Source: Tahibacter soli (GTDB lineage Bacteria > Pseudomonadota > Gammaproteobacteria > Xanthomonadales > Rhodanobacteraceae). From it: a DNA stretch of 64,000 nt. Of this stretch, positions 52,732 to 64,000 are shown in pieces. Each line of letters begins with the position of its first letter. Positions within the stretch are counted from its first letter, which is position 1. The DNA lies in NCBI RefSeq assembly GCF_025717065.2, contig NZ_JAOVZO020000014.1, forward strand, positions 248,001-312,000. The letters run 5' to 3'. The position numbers and the translations under genes were made by a program. The notes under the pieces are model-generated. The model was not told the DNA's origin, made no database searches, and saw nothing but the letters and a program-made list of their open reading frames with translations.

Positions 52732-53849
52732 GCCGGTTGTCCCAGGGCGAGGCCGCAGAGCGTCTGGTTCACGTGCTGGCCGTTGAACTGTTCGCCGTAG
52801 GTGGAGAAGCCGAGCACGCGATGCGCACCGAACAACGCGTTCATGCGTGCGAGCAGGCCGCCGGCCTCGAGTTCCAGCCGTCGCAGGACCGAATCGAATG
52901 CCAGGATCGCCTGCGGCTCGCCGATGTCGGCACGGATCCGCTCGAATGCCTGCTCCACCGTCGCGATCGGATCGATCGCCTCGCCGAGCGTGACCACGGC
53001 GCCGGTCTCGACCGCGCCGAAGCAGGTGAAGGAGGCGTCGGGGTTCACCTTGCGGATCGCGCGAACGAAGTAGTCGTCGCCGAACCGCAACAGCAGCGGC
53101 CGGCGCGCGAACAGGTGCGCGTCGAGCGCCTCGCAGTCCACGCCGACCGCCGCCGCGTAGGCTTCGGCCGCCGGCATGCCGTTGAGCTCGCGGATGGTGC
53201 GGTCGCCGAGGCTCGTCTGCGTCACCACGAGCTTGGTCGCGGTGGGAACGAAGTGCTGCAGCTTGAAGGCCACGAACGGCATGGTGGTGTCGCAGGCGAG
53301 AAAGACCGCCGCGTCGCTGAGGAAGCGCCCGCCGCAGTACACGCCGGTGCGCACGTAGGCCATGTCGTCGCCGGCCGAGCCACCCACGACGGGTATCGCG
53401 CCGAGCGCCTGGTACAGCGCCGCGGCGAGCCGTTCCTCGCACATCGACAGCCCGTCGCACAGAAGCAGCCCGAAACGGCGCACGTTCTTGTCGCCGAGCT
53501 CGGCCTGCCGGTGCACGCGGCCGGCGATCTGCACCGCCTGCAGGTGGCATTCCGACAGCGGCTGCACCAGATGCGCGGTGGCGCGCACCGCGCCGCCGCA
53601 CAGGGCCATCGCGCAGATGCCGCCGGGCGCGAAGCCGTCGGGGCCGATCTGCCCGGCACTGGTGCAGCCGACGACGGTGCCGGCGAACGTGCCGGCGAGC
53701 GCGTCGCCGAGCGCGTCGAGATCGTAGCCGGGCGAGCAGAAGAACAGGATCAGGTCCGGCACGCACGGCGAAAACCGAGCGGCGAGCTCGGCGACGGCAG
53801 CGACCGGGTCGGGATCCGTACTGAAGGCGAAGACGATGGGATCGGACAT
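52728..53849 (-). CDS. FIST-domain sensory protein
   Basis: A 373-residue protein with FIST_N ('DPIVFAFSTDPDPVAAVAEL', 'TVVGCTSAGQIGPDGF', 'VVGGSAGDDMAYVRT') and FIST_C ('ARRPLLLRFGDDYFVRAIRK', 'FSTYGEQFNGQHVNQTL'). FIST proteins are thought to sense small ligands such as amino acids or nitric-oxide-related signals for partner kinases. No signal peptide. ATG 53849 has an AGG-rich site upstream. It leads the four-gene operon 53849-49386 and is divergent from the large kinase at 54058. Confidence 0.9.
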   Translation of the reverse strand: MSDPIVFAFSTDPDPVAAVAELAARFSPCVPDLILFFCSPGYDLDALGDALAGTFAGTVVGCTSAGQIGPDGFAPGGICAMALCGGAVRATAHLVQPLSECHLQAVQIAGRVHRQAELGDKNVRRFGLLLCDGLSMCEERLAAALYQALGAIPVVGGSAGDDMAYVRTGVYCGGRFLSDAAVFLACDTTMPFVAFKLQHFVPTATKLVVTQTSLGDRTIRELNGMPAAEAYAAAVGVDCEALDAHLFARRPLLLRFGDDYFVRAIRKVNPDASFTCFGAVETGAVVTLGEAIDPIATVEQAFERIRADIGEPQAILAFDSVLRRLELEAGGLLARMNALFGAHRVLGFSTYGEQFNGQHVNQTLCGLALGQPA

Positions 53850-54057
53850 GGGTGACCTCGGGACATGGGATCGATGTCGGCCGCGGCGGCGCAATCTTGA
53901 GCGATGTCTTGCGGGACAGGCGCGGCGATGGCCGTCGCCCCGGTATCGCGCTTGCATGCGGCAGGCAAGGGCCGTTTCGGGAAGGCGGCCATTCGCGTTC
54001 GCATGGGGTTAAGATCAGACGACCCTGACGTTGTCGTGCGGAAGGGAATATTTGCGA

Positions 54058-58388
<4,331 letters not shown>

Positions 58389-58392
<4 letters not shown>

Positions 58393-58850
58393 CCTCAATG
58401 CCACGGCTGGATAGCTCGATTTCCGTGCTGCTCGCCGACGACGATCCGGACGACTGCCGTCTGACGATGGAGGCGTTCCGCGCGGCCCGGATCGACAATC
58501 CCATGCAGTTCGTCGAAGACGGCGAGGTACTCCTCGACTACCTCAAGGGCCGCGACCGCTACGCCGCGACGGCACCGCCGCTGCCGGGACTGATCCTGCT
58601 CGACCTCAACATGCCGCGCGTCGACGGGCGCGAGGCGCTGGCGCAGATCAAGTCCGATCCCACGCTCAAGCACATTCCGGTCGTCGTGCTGACGACATCG
58701 TCGGCGGAAGTAGACGTCGCGCGCGCCTATCAGGCCGGCTGCAATTCGTTCATCCAGAAACCCGGCAGTTTCGGCGCGCTGGTGGAGATCGCCTCGACGC
58801 TGGGCCGCTACTGGTTCTCCGTGGTCGACTTGCCAGAGCAACCGCGATGA
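58389..58850 (+). CDS. Single-domain response regulator (Rcp1-like)
   Basis: A 153-residue receiver-only protein: 'SVLLADDDPDDCRLTMEAFR', phospho-Asp in 'LILLDLNMPRVDGREALAQI', Thr/Ser in 'VVLTTSSAEVDV' and Lys in 'SFIQKPGSF'. It overlaps the kinase stop by ATGA and the next gene by ATGA, so it is the middle gene of a tightly coupled three-gene operon. It probably relays phosphate from the kinase; no output domain. Confidence 0.9.
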
Positions 58851-61720
58851 ACGGCATGCCGAAGACCGCGCTTTCGGTGCTGATCGTCGACGACGACGAA
58901 GAAGACTTCATCCTGGCTCGCGCGATGTTCTCCGAGATCGAGGACTTCGACGCGACGGTCGATTGGACGCCGCGATACGACGAGGGGCTCGCGCGCGCCG
59001 AGCAGGGCGGCCACGACGTCTATCTCATCGACTACCGGATCGGCCCGGAAAGCGGCCTCGCCTGGCTCGCCGAAGCGCAGCGGCGCGGCGTGACGCGTCC
59101 CATCATCCTGCTCACCGGCCGCGGTAGCCACGAGATCGACCTCGCCGCCATGACGGCGGGCGCCGCCGACTACCTGGTCAAGGGGCAGATCGACGCCAGC
59201 CAGCTGGGACGCAGCATCCGCTACGCGCTCGACCGGGCCCGCTATCTCGTGACGATCGCCGCGAGCGAAAGACGCCACCGCCTGATGTTCGAACGCAGCC
59301 CGATGCCGATGTGGGTGTTCGACGCCGTCACGCGGCAATTTCTCGCCGTGAACGACGCGGCGATCGAGCACTACGGCTACCGGCGCGACGAATTCCTGTC
59401 GATGCGGCTGGGCGACATCCGCATGGCCGAGTGGCGCAGCGCGCCGCGTCGGTCCAGCGCGAACGGCGCGGCAACTCGGGGGATCGCCAGCCTGCACCGC
59501 CGCCAGGACGGCAGCATCATCAATGTGGAAGTGTTTGCCGACGACATCGAATTCGACGGCCGGCCCGCCCGGTTGGTGCTCATCAACGACGTCACGGAGC
59601 GCCTGGCGACCGAGGAGCGCTCGCGACTCCTCGCACGCGCTTTCGAGTCGAGCCAGAGCGGCATGCTGATCGCCGACCTCGGCCAGCCCGACATGCCGTC
59701 GATCTACGTCAACGCCGCTTTCCAGCGTCTCACCGGCTACGACGCCGAGGAAATCCTCGGGCGCAACTGCCGCTTCCTCCAGGGCACCGACACCCGCCAG
59801 CCGGAGATCGACATCATCCGCGAAGCGATAGCGCGGCGCACCGAATGCAACGTGGTGCTGCGCAACTACCGCAAGGACGGCGGAGTGTTCTGGCACCAGC
59901 TCACGCTCGCGCCCGTGCACGATGCCGACGGGCGGGCCACGCACTACATCGGTGTCAGCACCGATCTCACCGAGCGGCGGCGCTACGAGGCGGAGCTCGC
60001 CTATCTCGCGCGGCACGACGTGGTGACCGCCCTGCCCCGCTTCGTCGACGCGGCCGATTCGTTCGAACCGCTACTGCGCGACGCGCGCACGCGCGGCGAG
60101 CACGTCAGCGTGTTCTACCTCGACGTCGACCGGTTCCATTCGATCAACGAAACCATGGGCTATCGCGCCGGCGACGAGATGCTGCATCTGCTCGCCCAGC
60201 GGCTGCAGATGGCGATCGCCGAGCACGGGCTGCTCTGGCGCGTGTCCGGCGACGAGTTCGTCGCGGCGGTGCGCTACCTGCCCGGGCAGCTCGACCCGCG
60301 GACGTTCGCCGACAGCCTGCGCGAAGCGCTGGAGCTGCCGTTCGTACTGTCGACGTACCAGATCTTCGTCAGCGCGACCATCGGCATCGCGAGCTACCCC
60401 CACAACACGTCGCTGCCCGAAGATCTCTTCAACTACGCCGAGGCGGCGATGATGCGGGCCAAGCGCAACGGCCGCAATTCGGTCCACCACTTCGGCAACG
60501 AACAGGCGGAAGAACTGCGCGAGCGGCTCTCGATCGGCAGCCGGCTGCGCGACGCGGTGCGCAACGACGAACTCGTGCTGTACTACCAGCCGCAGGTGTC
60601 GAGCTACGACAGCCGCATCATCGGCATGGAAGCACTGGTGCGCTGGGATACCAAGGACATGGGCCTCCTGCCGCCGCGGCGCTTCATCGGCGTCGCCGAG
60701 GAACTCGGCATCATCGTCGAACTCGGCCGATGGGTGCTGCGCGCGGCATGCCGCGAGGCGCGCACCTGGCACGACTTCGGCTGCAACGACGTGCGCGTGG
60801 CGGTGAACGTCTCCGCGCTGCAGCTGCAGCGGCTCTCGTTCATCGACGAGGTCTGCGACGCGCTGGAATCGTCCGGCCTGCCCGCCGACCTGCTCGAACT
60901 CGAGATCACCGAGAGCGCGATCATGGAGAACGTCGAGCGCGCGACCGAGATCATGAACGCCTTGCGCGAGCTCGGCGTGCACCTCGCCCTCGACGACTTC
61001 GGCATCGGCTATTCGAGCCTGGCGCACCTGCGCCGCTTTCCCATCGACAAGCTCAAGATCGACCAGAGCTTCGTGCGCGACGTCGCGCAGGAGAGCGGCG
61101 AAGCGGCGATCGTGCGCGCGATCACCGCGATGGGCCACGAGCTGCAGCTCAAGGTGATGGCCGAGGGCGTCGAGACCGCGGCGCAGATCGGCTATCTCAA
61201 GCGCAACCACTGCGACGAGTTCCAGGGCTACGTGTTCGGCGAACCGGTCCCTGCGGCGCGCGCGGTGACGCTGCTCAAGCGCCGGTTCCTCGGCCCGGAT
61301 CTCGCCAGCCATCACGTCGTCGAGCGCGGACTGCTGCTCGTCGACGACGAAGAGAACGTGCTGCGCGCGCTCGGGCGCACGCTGCGCCGCGACGGCTACC
61401 GCATCTATCCGGCGTCGAGTGCCGAGCAGGGTTTCGACATCCTGGCGCGCAATTCGATACAGGTGATCCTGTCGGACCAGCGCATGCCCGGCATGAACGG
61501 CACCGACTTCCTGAGCAAGGTGAAGGAGATGTACCCGGACACGGTGCGCATGGTGCTGTCGGGCCATACCGACGTGGCGACGGTGACCGACGCGATCAAT
61601 CGCGGCGCGATCTACAAGTTTCTCACCAAGCCCTGGGACGACGACGATCTGCGCAAGCAGATCGGCGAGGCGTTCCGCACCTACGAGACGCGGACGACGA
61701 CGCGCGCCGGGTACGCCTAG
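58847..61720 (+). CDS. REC-PAS-LOV-GGDEF-EAL-REC protein (c-di-GMP signalling, predicted blue-light input)
   Basis: 957 residues with an unusual order: REC (1-125), PAS (145-250), LOV-type PAS (260-375), GGDEF (385-540), EAL (545-790) and a second REC (about 825-945). The LOV domain has the flavin-adduct motif 'GRNCRFLQG' with Cys308, plus N293 and N339; position 371 is Ser ('YIGVSTDLTE') where Gln is typical. The GGDEF site reads SGDEF (467-471) and the usual 'DxLTGLPNR' start is altered, so cyclase activity is doubtful. EAL motifs are intact ('GMEALVRWD', 'LEITESAIM', 'LDDFGIGYSSL', 'KIDQSFVRD'), so it is probably a phosphodiesterase. The last REC keeps its Asp ('VILSDQRMPGMNG'). It overlaps the upstream regulator (ATGA). 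Confidence 0.92.
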   Translation: MNGMPKTALSVLIVDDDEEDFILARAMFSEIEDFDATVDWTPRYDEGLARAEQGGHDVYLIDYRIGPESGLAWLAEAQRRGVTRPIILLTGRGSHEIDLAAMTAGAADYLVKGQIDASQLGRSIRYALDRARYLVTIAASERRHRLMFERSPMPMWVFDAVTRQFLAVNDAAIEHYGYRRDEFLSMRLGDIRMAEWRSAPRRSSANGAATRGIASLHRRQDGSIINVEVFADDIEFDGRPARLVLINDVTERLATEERSRLLARAFESSQSGMLIADLGQPDMPSIYVNAAFQRLTGYDAEEILGRNCRFLQGTDTRQPEIDIIREAIARRTECNVVLRNYRKDGGVFWHQLTLAPVHDADGRATHYIGVSTDLTERRRYEAELAYLARHDVVTALPRFVDAADSFEPLLRDARTRGEHVSVFYLDVDRFHSINETMGYRAGDEMLHLLAQRLQMAIAEHGLLWRVSGDEFVAAVRYLPGQLDPRTFADSLREALELPFVLSTYQIFVSATIGIASYPHNTSLPEDLFNYAEAAMMRAKRNGRNSVHHFGNEQAEELRERLSIGSRLRDAVRNDELVLYYQPQVSSYDSRIIGMEALVRWDTKDMGLLPPRRFIGVAEELGIIVELGRWVLRAACREARTWHDFGCNDVRVAVNVSALQLQRLSFIDEVCDALESSGLPADLLELEITESAIMENVERATEIMNALRELGVHLALDDFGIGYSSLAHLRRFPIDKLKIDQSFVRDVAQESGEAAIVRAITAMGHELQLKVMAEGVETAAQIGYLKRNHCDEFQGYVFGEPVPAARAVTLLKRRFLGPDLASHHVVERGLLLVDDEENVLRALGRTLRRDGYRIYPASSAEQGFDILARNSIQVILSDQRMPGMNGTDFLSKVKEMYPDTVRMVLSGHTDVATVTDAINRGAIYKFLTKPWDDDDLRKQIGEAFRTYETRTTTRAGYA

Positions 61721-61753
61721 ACCCCGGCGCGCGCGCGCCGCGAATCGTTCGGT

Positions 61754-62293
61754 TCATTCCTCGTCGAACGACAGCAGGATGGCGCCGTGTTCGTCGCGCT
61801 CGACGTGGGTGATTCCGGGACAGTCGAACTCGAGTTCGTCGAGCTCCAGCCGATCCGAGCCCGGCGCGGCGCTGTCGTCGCCGGCGCTCGTTCCGTTGCG
61901 ACGGGCCTGCTGGTGCAGCAGCGCCACGACGCTCTGGCGCAGGTTGTGTTCGCCCCACGGCTTGTCGATGAAGCGCGAGATCTGCGTGCCGTTGAGCGCC
62001 TCCACCACGATAGTGCGATCGGCGCAGCCCGACAGGATCATGCGGGCGACGTCCGGCTGCTTCTCGATGAAGCGGCTGAGAAACTCGATGCCCGTGAGGA
62101 ACGGCATGCGGTAGTCGCAGATGACGAGGTCGTAGCGGCGGCACGTCGCGGTGGCCAGCGCATCGAGCGGCGAGCTGTAGCCGACGATGTCGAGCGGTTC
62201 GCCGTCCAGGTCTTCGAGCGGAATGCGCGCGAGCGAACGCTTCAATGCGTTGATCACGTTGGGTTCGTCGTCGACGAGAAGTATCCGGAACAT
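61754..62293 (-). CDS. Response regulator (receiver with short C-terminal extension)
   Basis: 179 residues. Receiver motifs: 'RILLVDDEPNVINALKRSL', phospho-Asp in 'LVICDYRMPFLTGIEFL', 'MILSGCADRT' and 'SRFIDKPWGEHNL'. The extra 50 residues are acidic and end 'HGAILLSFDEE'; no DNA-binding domain. It lies 10 bp after the kinase 62304-63626 and is its likely partner. Convergent with the LOV/EAL gene. Confidence 0.87.
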   Translation of the reverse strand: MFRILLVDDEPNVINALKRSLARIPLEDLDGEPLDIVGYSSPLDALATATCRRYDLVICDYRMPFLTGIEFLSRFIEKQPDVARMILSGCADRTIVVEALNGTQISRFIDKPWGEHNLRQSVVALLHQQARRNGTSAGDDSAAPGSDRLELDELEFDCPGITHVERDEHGAILLSFDEE

Positions 62294-62303
62294 GGCACTC
62301 CCC

Positions 62304-63626
62304 TTACTCGGCCGCGGGTGCGGCCGGTTGTTTGACCGGCAGGACGATGCGGAACATCGAGCCCTGGCCCGGCGTGCTGGTCACGTCGATGCGCCCGTTG
62401 TGCTTGGCGACGATGCCGTAGGAGATCGCAAGTCCGAGTCCGGTGCCCTTGCCGACCGGCTTGGTGGTGAAGAACGGATCGAAGATGCGCAACAGGTTCG
62501 TCTCGGGGATGCCCTCGCCGTCGTCGCCGATCGCGACCCAGACGTGGCCGCCGTCGCTGCCCGTGCTGATGGTGATGATGCCCTGATCGCTGATGGCCTG
62601 GGCGGCGTTCATGAGGATGTTCATGAACACCTGGTTGAGTTCCGACGGCAGGCATTCGATGGCGGGAAGGTCGCCGAACGACTTGACGATCTGGCCCTTG
62701 TACTTGATCTCGTTCCAGACGATGTTGAGCGTCGAATCGAGGCCGCGGTGGATGTCGGCGACCACCCAGCCGTCGCCGCGGTCGCTGCGGGAAAAGTCCT
62801 TGAGGTCCTGCACGATCTTGCGTACGCGCTCGATGCCTTCGCGCGATTCGGACAGGAGCGCCGGCAGGTCGTCCACGACGAAGTCGATGTCGAAGCGGCG
62901 GCGCAGCTCGGCGATCTCGGCGGTCGCGGCGGGTCCGGGCGAACGCAGCGCCTCCTCGTAGGTGCCGATCAGGGTCAGGAGGTGGCGCGAATAGTCGGCC
63001 AGCGTGCCGAGATTCGAATGCACGTAGCCGATCGGATTGTTGATCTCGTGCGCCACGCCCGCGGCGAGCTGGCCGATGGAGGCGAGCTTTTCCGACTGGA
63101 TCAGCTGCTCCTGCGCGCCCTTGAGCTTGCGATAAGCCTCTTTGAGTTCGGCGTTGCGGTTGCTGAGCTCGTCGCGACGGGCATGATCGGCCGAGACGTC
63201 GCGCGCGACGAACCCGTAGCGCGCTTCGCCGGCCGACCGCAGCGCCACCAGTTGCACGCGCAGCGCGATCGGATGCGCCTCGCTCATGGCGGGCAGCGAG
63301 ACCTCCCCCACCCATTCGCCTTCGGTCGCCGCCACCGCGAGCGCCGCCGGCGATACGAGGTCGGGGTGCCACGCGCCGACCACGTCGAGCGGCGCAGGCG
63401 TCGCGCCGTGCAGGCGAGCCACGAGCTGGAACGCCGCATCGTTCGCGTACAGCACGCGCAGGCCGGCGTCGAAGACCAGCATCGGATCGTGAAGAGCGTC
63501 GGCGAGAGAATCGAGCAAATCCGCGCCTTCGCTTCGGGAGCCGTTGACGAATCGCATCGCGCCTCTGGGCTTTTGGACCTGCGTCCGTTCGGACAGGTCC
63601 ACATGTTCAGTACCGTACGCGATCAT
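62304..63626 (-). CDS. PAS sensor histidine kinase (NtrB-like)
   Basis: 440 residues: PAS-like domain (about 35-150, '[20 protein letters not shown]'), coiled coil, H-box '[20 protein letters not shown]', HATPase_c with '[13 protein letters not shown]', '[12 protein letters not shown]' and '[13 protein letters not shown]'. Soluble. The kinase lies 6 bp after FlgN and 10 bp before its response regulator, which suggests a link to flagellar control. ATG 63626 is taken as the start; ATG 63557 is possible. Confidence 0.87.
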   Translation of the reverse strand: MIAYGTEHVDLSERTQVQKPRGAMRFVNGSRSEGADLLDSLADALHDPMLVFDAGLRVLYANDAAFQLVARLHGATPAPLDVVGAWHPDLVSPAALAVAATEGEWVGEVSLPAMSEAHPIALRVQLVALRSAGEARYGFVARDVSADHARRDELSNRNAELKEAYRKLKGAQEQLIQSEKLASIGQLAAGVAHEINNPIGYVHSNLGTLADYSRHLLTLIGTYEEALRSPGPAATAEIAELRRRFDIDFVVDDLPALLSESREGIERVRKIVQDLKDFSRSDRGDGWVVADIHRGLDSTLNIVWNEIKYKGQIVKSFGDLPAIECLPSELNQVFMNILMNAAQAISDQGIITISTGSDGGHVWVAIGDDGEGIPETNLLRIFDPFFTTKPVGKGTGLGLAISYGIVAKHNGRIDVTSTPGQGSMFRIVLPVKQPAAPAAE

Positions 63627-63632
63627 GGCATG

Positions 63633-63992
63633 TCAGGCCTCCGCCTTCACACGTCCGTGACGAAGGGCGCTGGCGCCGTCGAGGGCGCCGCGCGCGTCGT
63701 AACCGCCCGCGGCGTTCTCGAGGCCGAGCGCGCGCAAGGTCCAGGCGACTTCGCTGCGGCGCCGGGCCAGCAAGGCGCCGTTCGCCCGGTTGAGCTCGTC
63801 GAGTGCGCGAATGCGCTCGCGCATCGCGGGGTCGTCGTCGCCGCTGCAGGTGCCGACCGCGGCGCGCAAGGCCGCCAGCTTGGCCGTGCCCGCGGCGCCG
63901 AGGGCCTCGGTGTCGCGCGACACGAGCGCGTTGCGTTCGTCCAGGAGCGCCGCCTCGAGTTCGGCCAGCGCCGCCGTCGCGCGGGGATTCAC
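63633..63992 (-). CDS. flgN: FlgN-like flagellar chaperone
   Basis: A 119-residue helical protein that resembles FlgN, the export chaperone of the hook-associated proteins FlgK and FlgL: N-terminal helix 'LAELEAALLDERNALVSRDT', central 'IRALDELNRANGALLARRRS' and the family-like tail 'LRALGLENAAGGYDARGAL'. It starts at GTG 63992, almost at the window edge. Its neighbour in most genomes is flgM, which would lie outside. Assignment by pattern and context; moderate sequence conservation in this family. Confidence 0.7.
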   Translation of the reverse strand: MNPRATAALAELEAALLDERNALVSRDTEALGAAGTAKLAALRAAVGTCSGDDDPAMRERIRALDELNRANGALLARRRSEVAWTLRALGLENAAGGYDARGALDGASALRHGRVKAEA

Positions 63993-64000
63993 GGCAGTGC

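Noticed and set aside
60071-61567. Open frame of 498 codons on the minus strand
   Set aside because: Antisense to the EAL/REC part of the c-di-GMP protein. No ribosome-binding site or domain.

Overview
The window is high-GC proteobacterial DNA, with dense gene packing, many 4-base ATGA/GTGA overlaps and GTG/TTG starts. Several traits fit a gammaproteobacterium of the Lysobacterales (Xanthomonadales), perhaps a Rhodanobacteraceae relative. These are two exported proteins ending in an 'IFADGFD' / 'IYANGFEG' type motif, a TonB-dependent receptor, many PAS/GAF sensor kinases and FlgN. No rRNA or tRNA gene was seen, so this placement is an inference.

The window has two halves. Positions 1 to about 29,220 are an accessory, defence-rich island. 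Its core is a 22,095-bp Tn3-family transposon (622-22,716) bounded by near-perfect 38-bp inverted repeats (36/38). Its DDE transposase lies at the left end; a tyrosine recombinase, a small helper and an XRE regulator lie at the right end. Cargo between them: a 1264-residue nuclease/STAND ATPase, a PIN-domain protein, an unnamed three-gene module (small basic protein, possible ADP-ribosyltransferase-like protein, AlbA_2 protein), a KfrA-like coiled-coil DNA-binding protein, a CBASS operon, an SseB-domain pair and a PD-(D/E)XK nuclease. The CBASS operon encodes a CD-NTase, an E2-like protein and a SAVED protein. The SAVED effector carries an HExxH metallopeptidase-like domain, which is the most interesting feature of the window.

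From 22,717 to 29,006 the island continues. It holds the 3' end of a second kfrA-like gene cut exactly at the right inverted repeat, 1.1 kb without a clear gene, a PD-(D/E)XK-like protein, and a large gene or gene pair that appears split by a one-base frameshift in a G run. The island ends where the 5' part of a glycine-betaine/osmoprotectant type ABC ATPase gene is missing (about 29,218).

Positions 29,218 to 64,000 look like ordinary chromosome. They hold the remaining ABC permease/substrate-binding fusion, a small DUF5985-like operon with a winged-helix protein, and an outer-membrane barrel. Next comes a secreted/metal-related cluster (HupE/UreJ with EF-hand, TPR, DUF4331, DUF4394, TonB receptor), then HU and a single-domain receiver of the cyclic-phosphate class. 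From 44 kb to the end there is a signalling block: several sensor kinases and response regulators, a chemoreceptor, a FIST / kinase / REC-HDOD / REC-degenerate HD-GYP operon, a kinase / REC / REC-PAS-LOV-GGDEF-EAL-REC operon, and FlgN at the edge. The receptor, c-di-GMP and FlgN genes suggest that this block tunes motility and the sessile switch.
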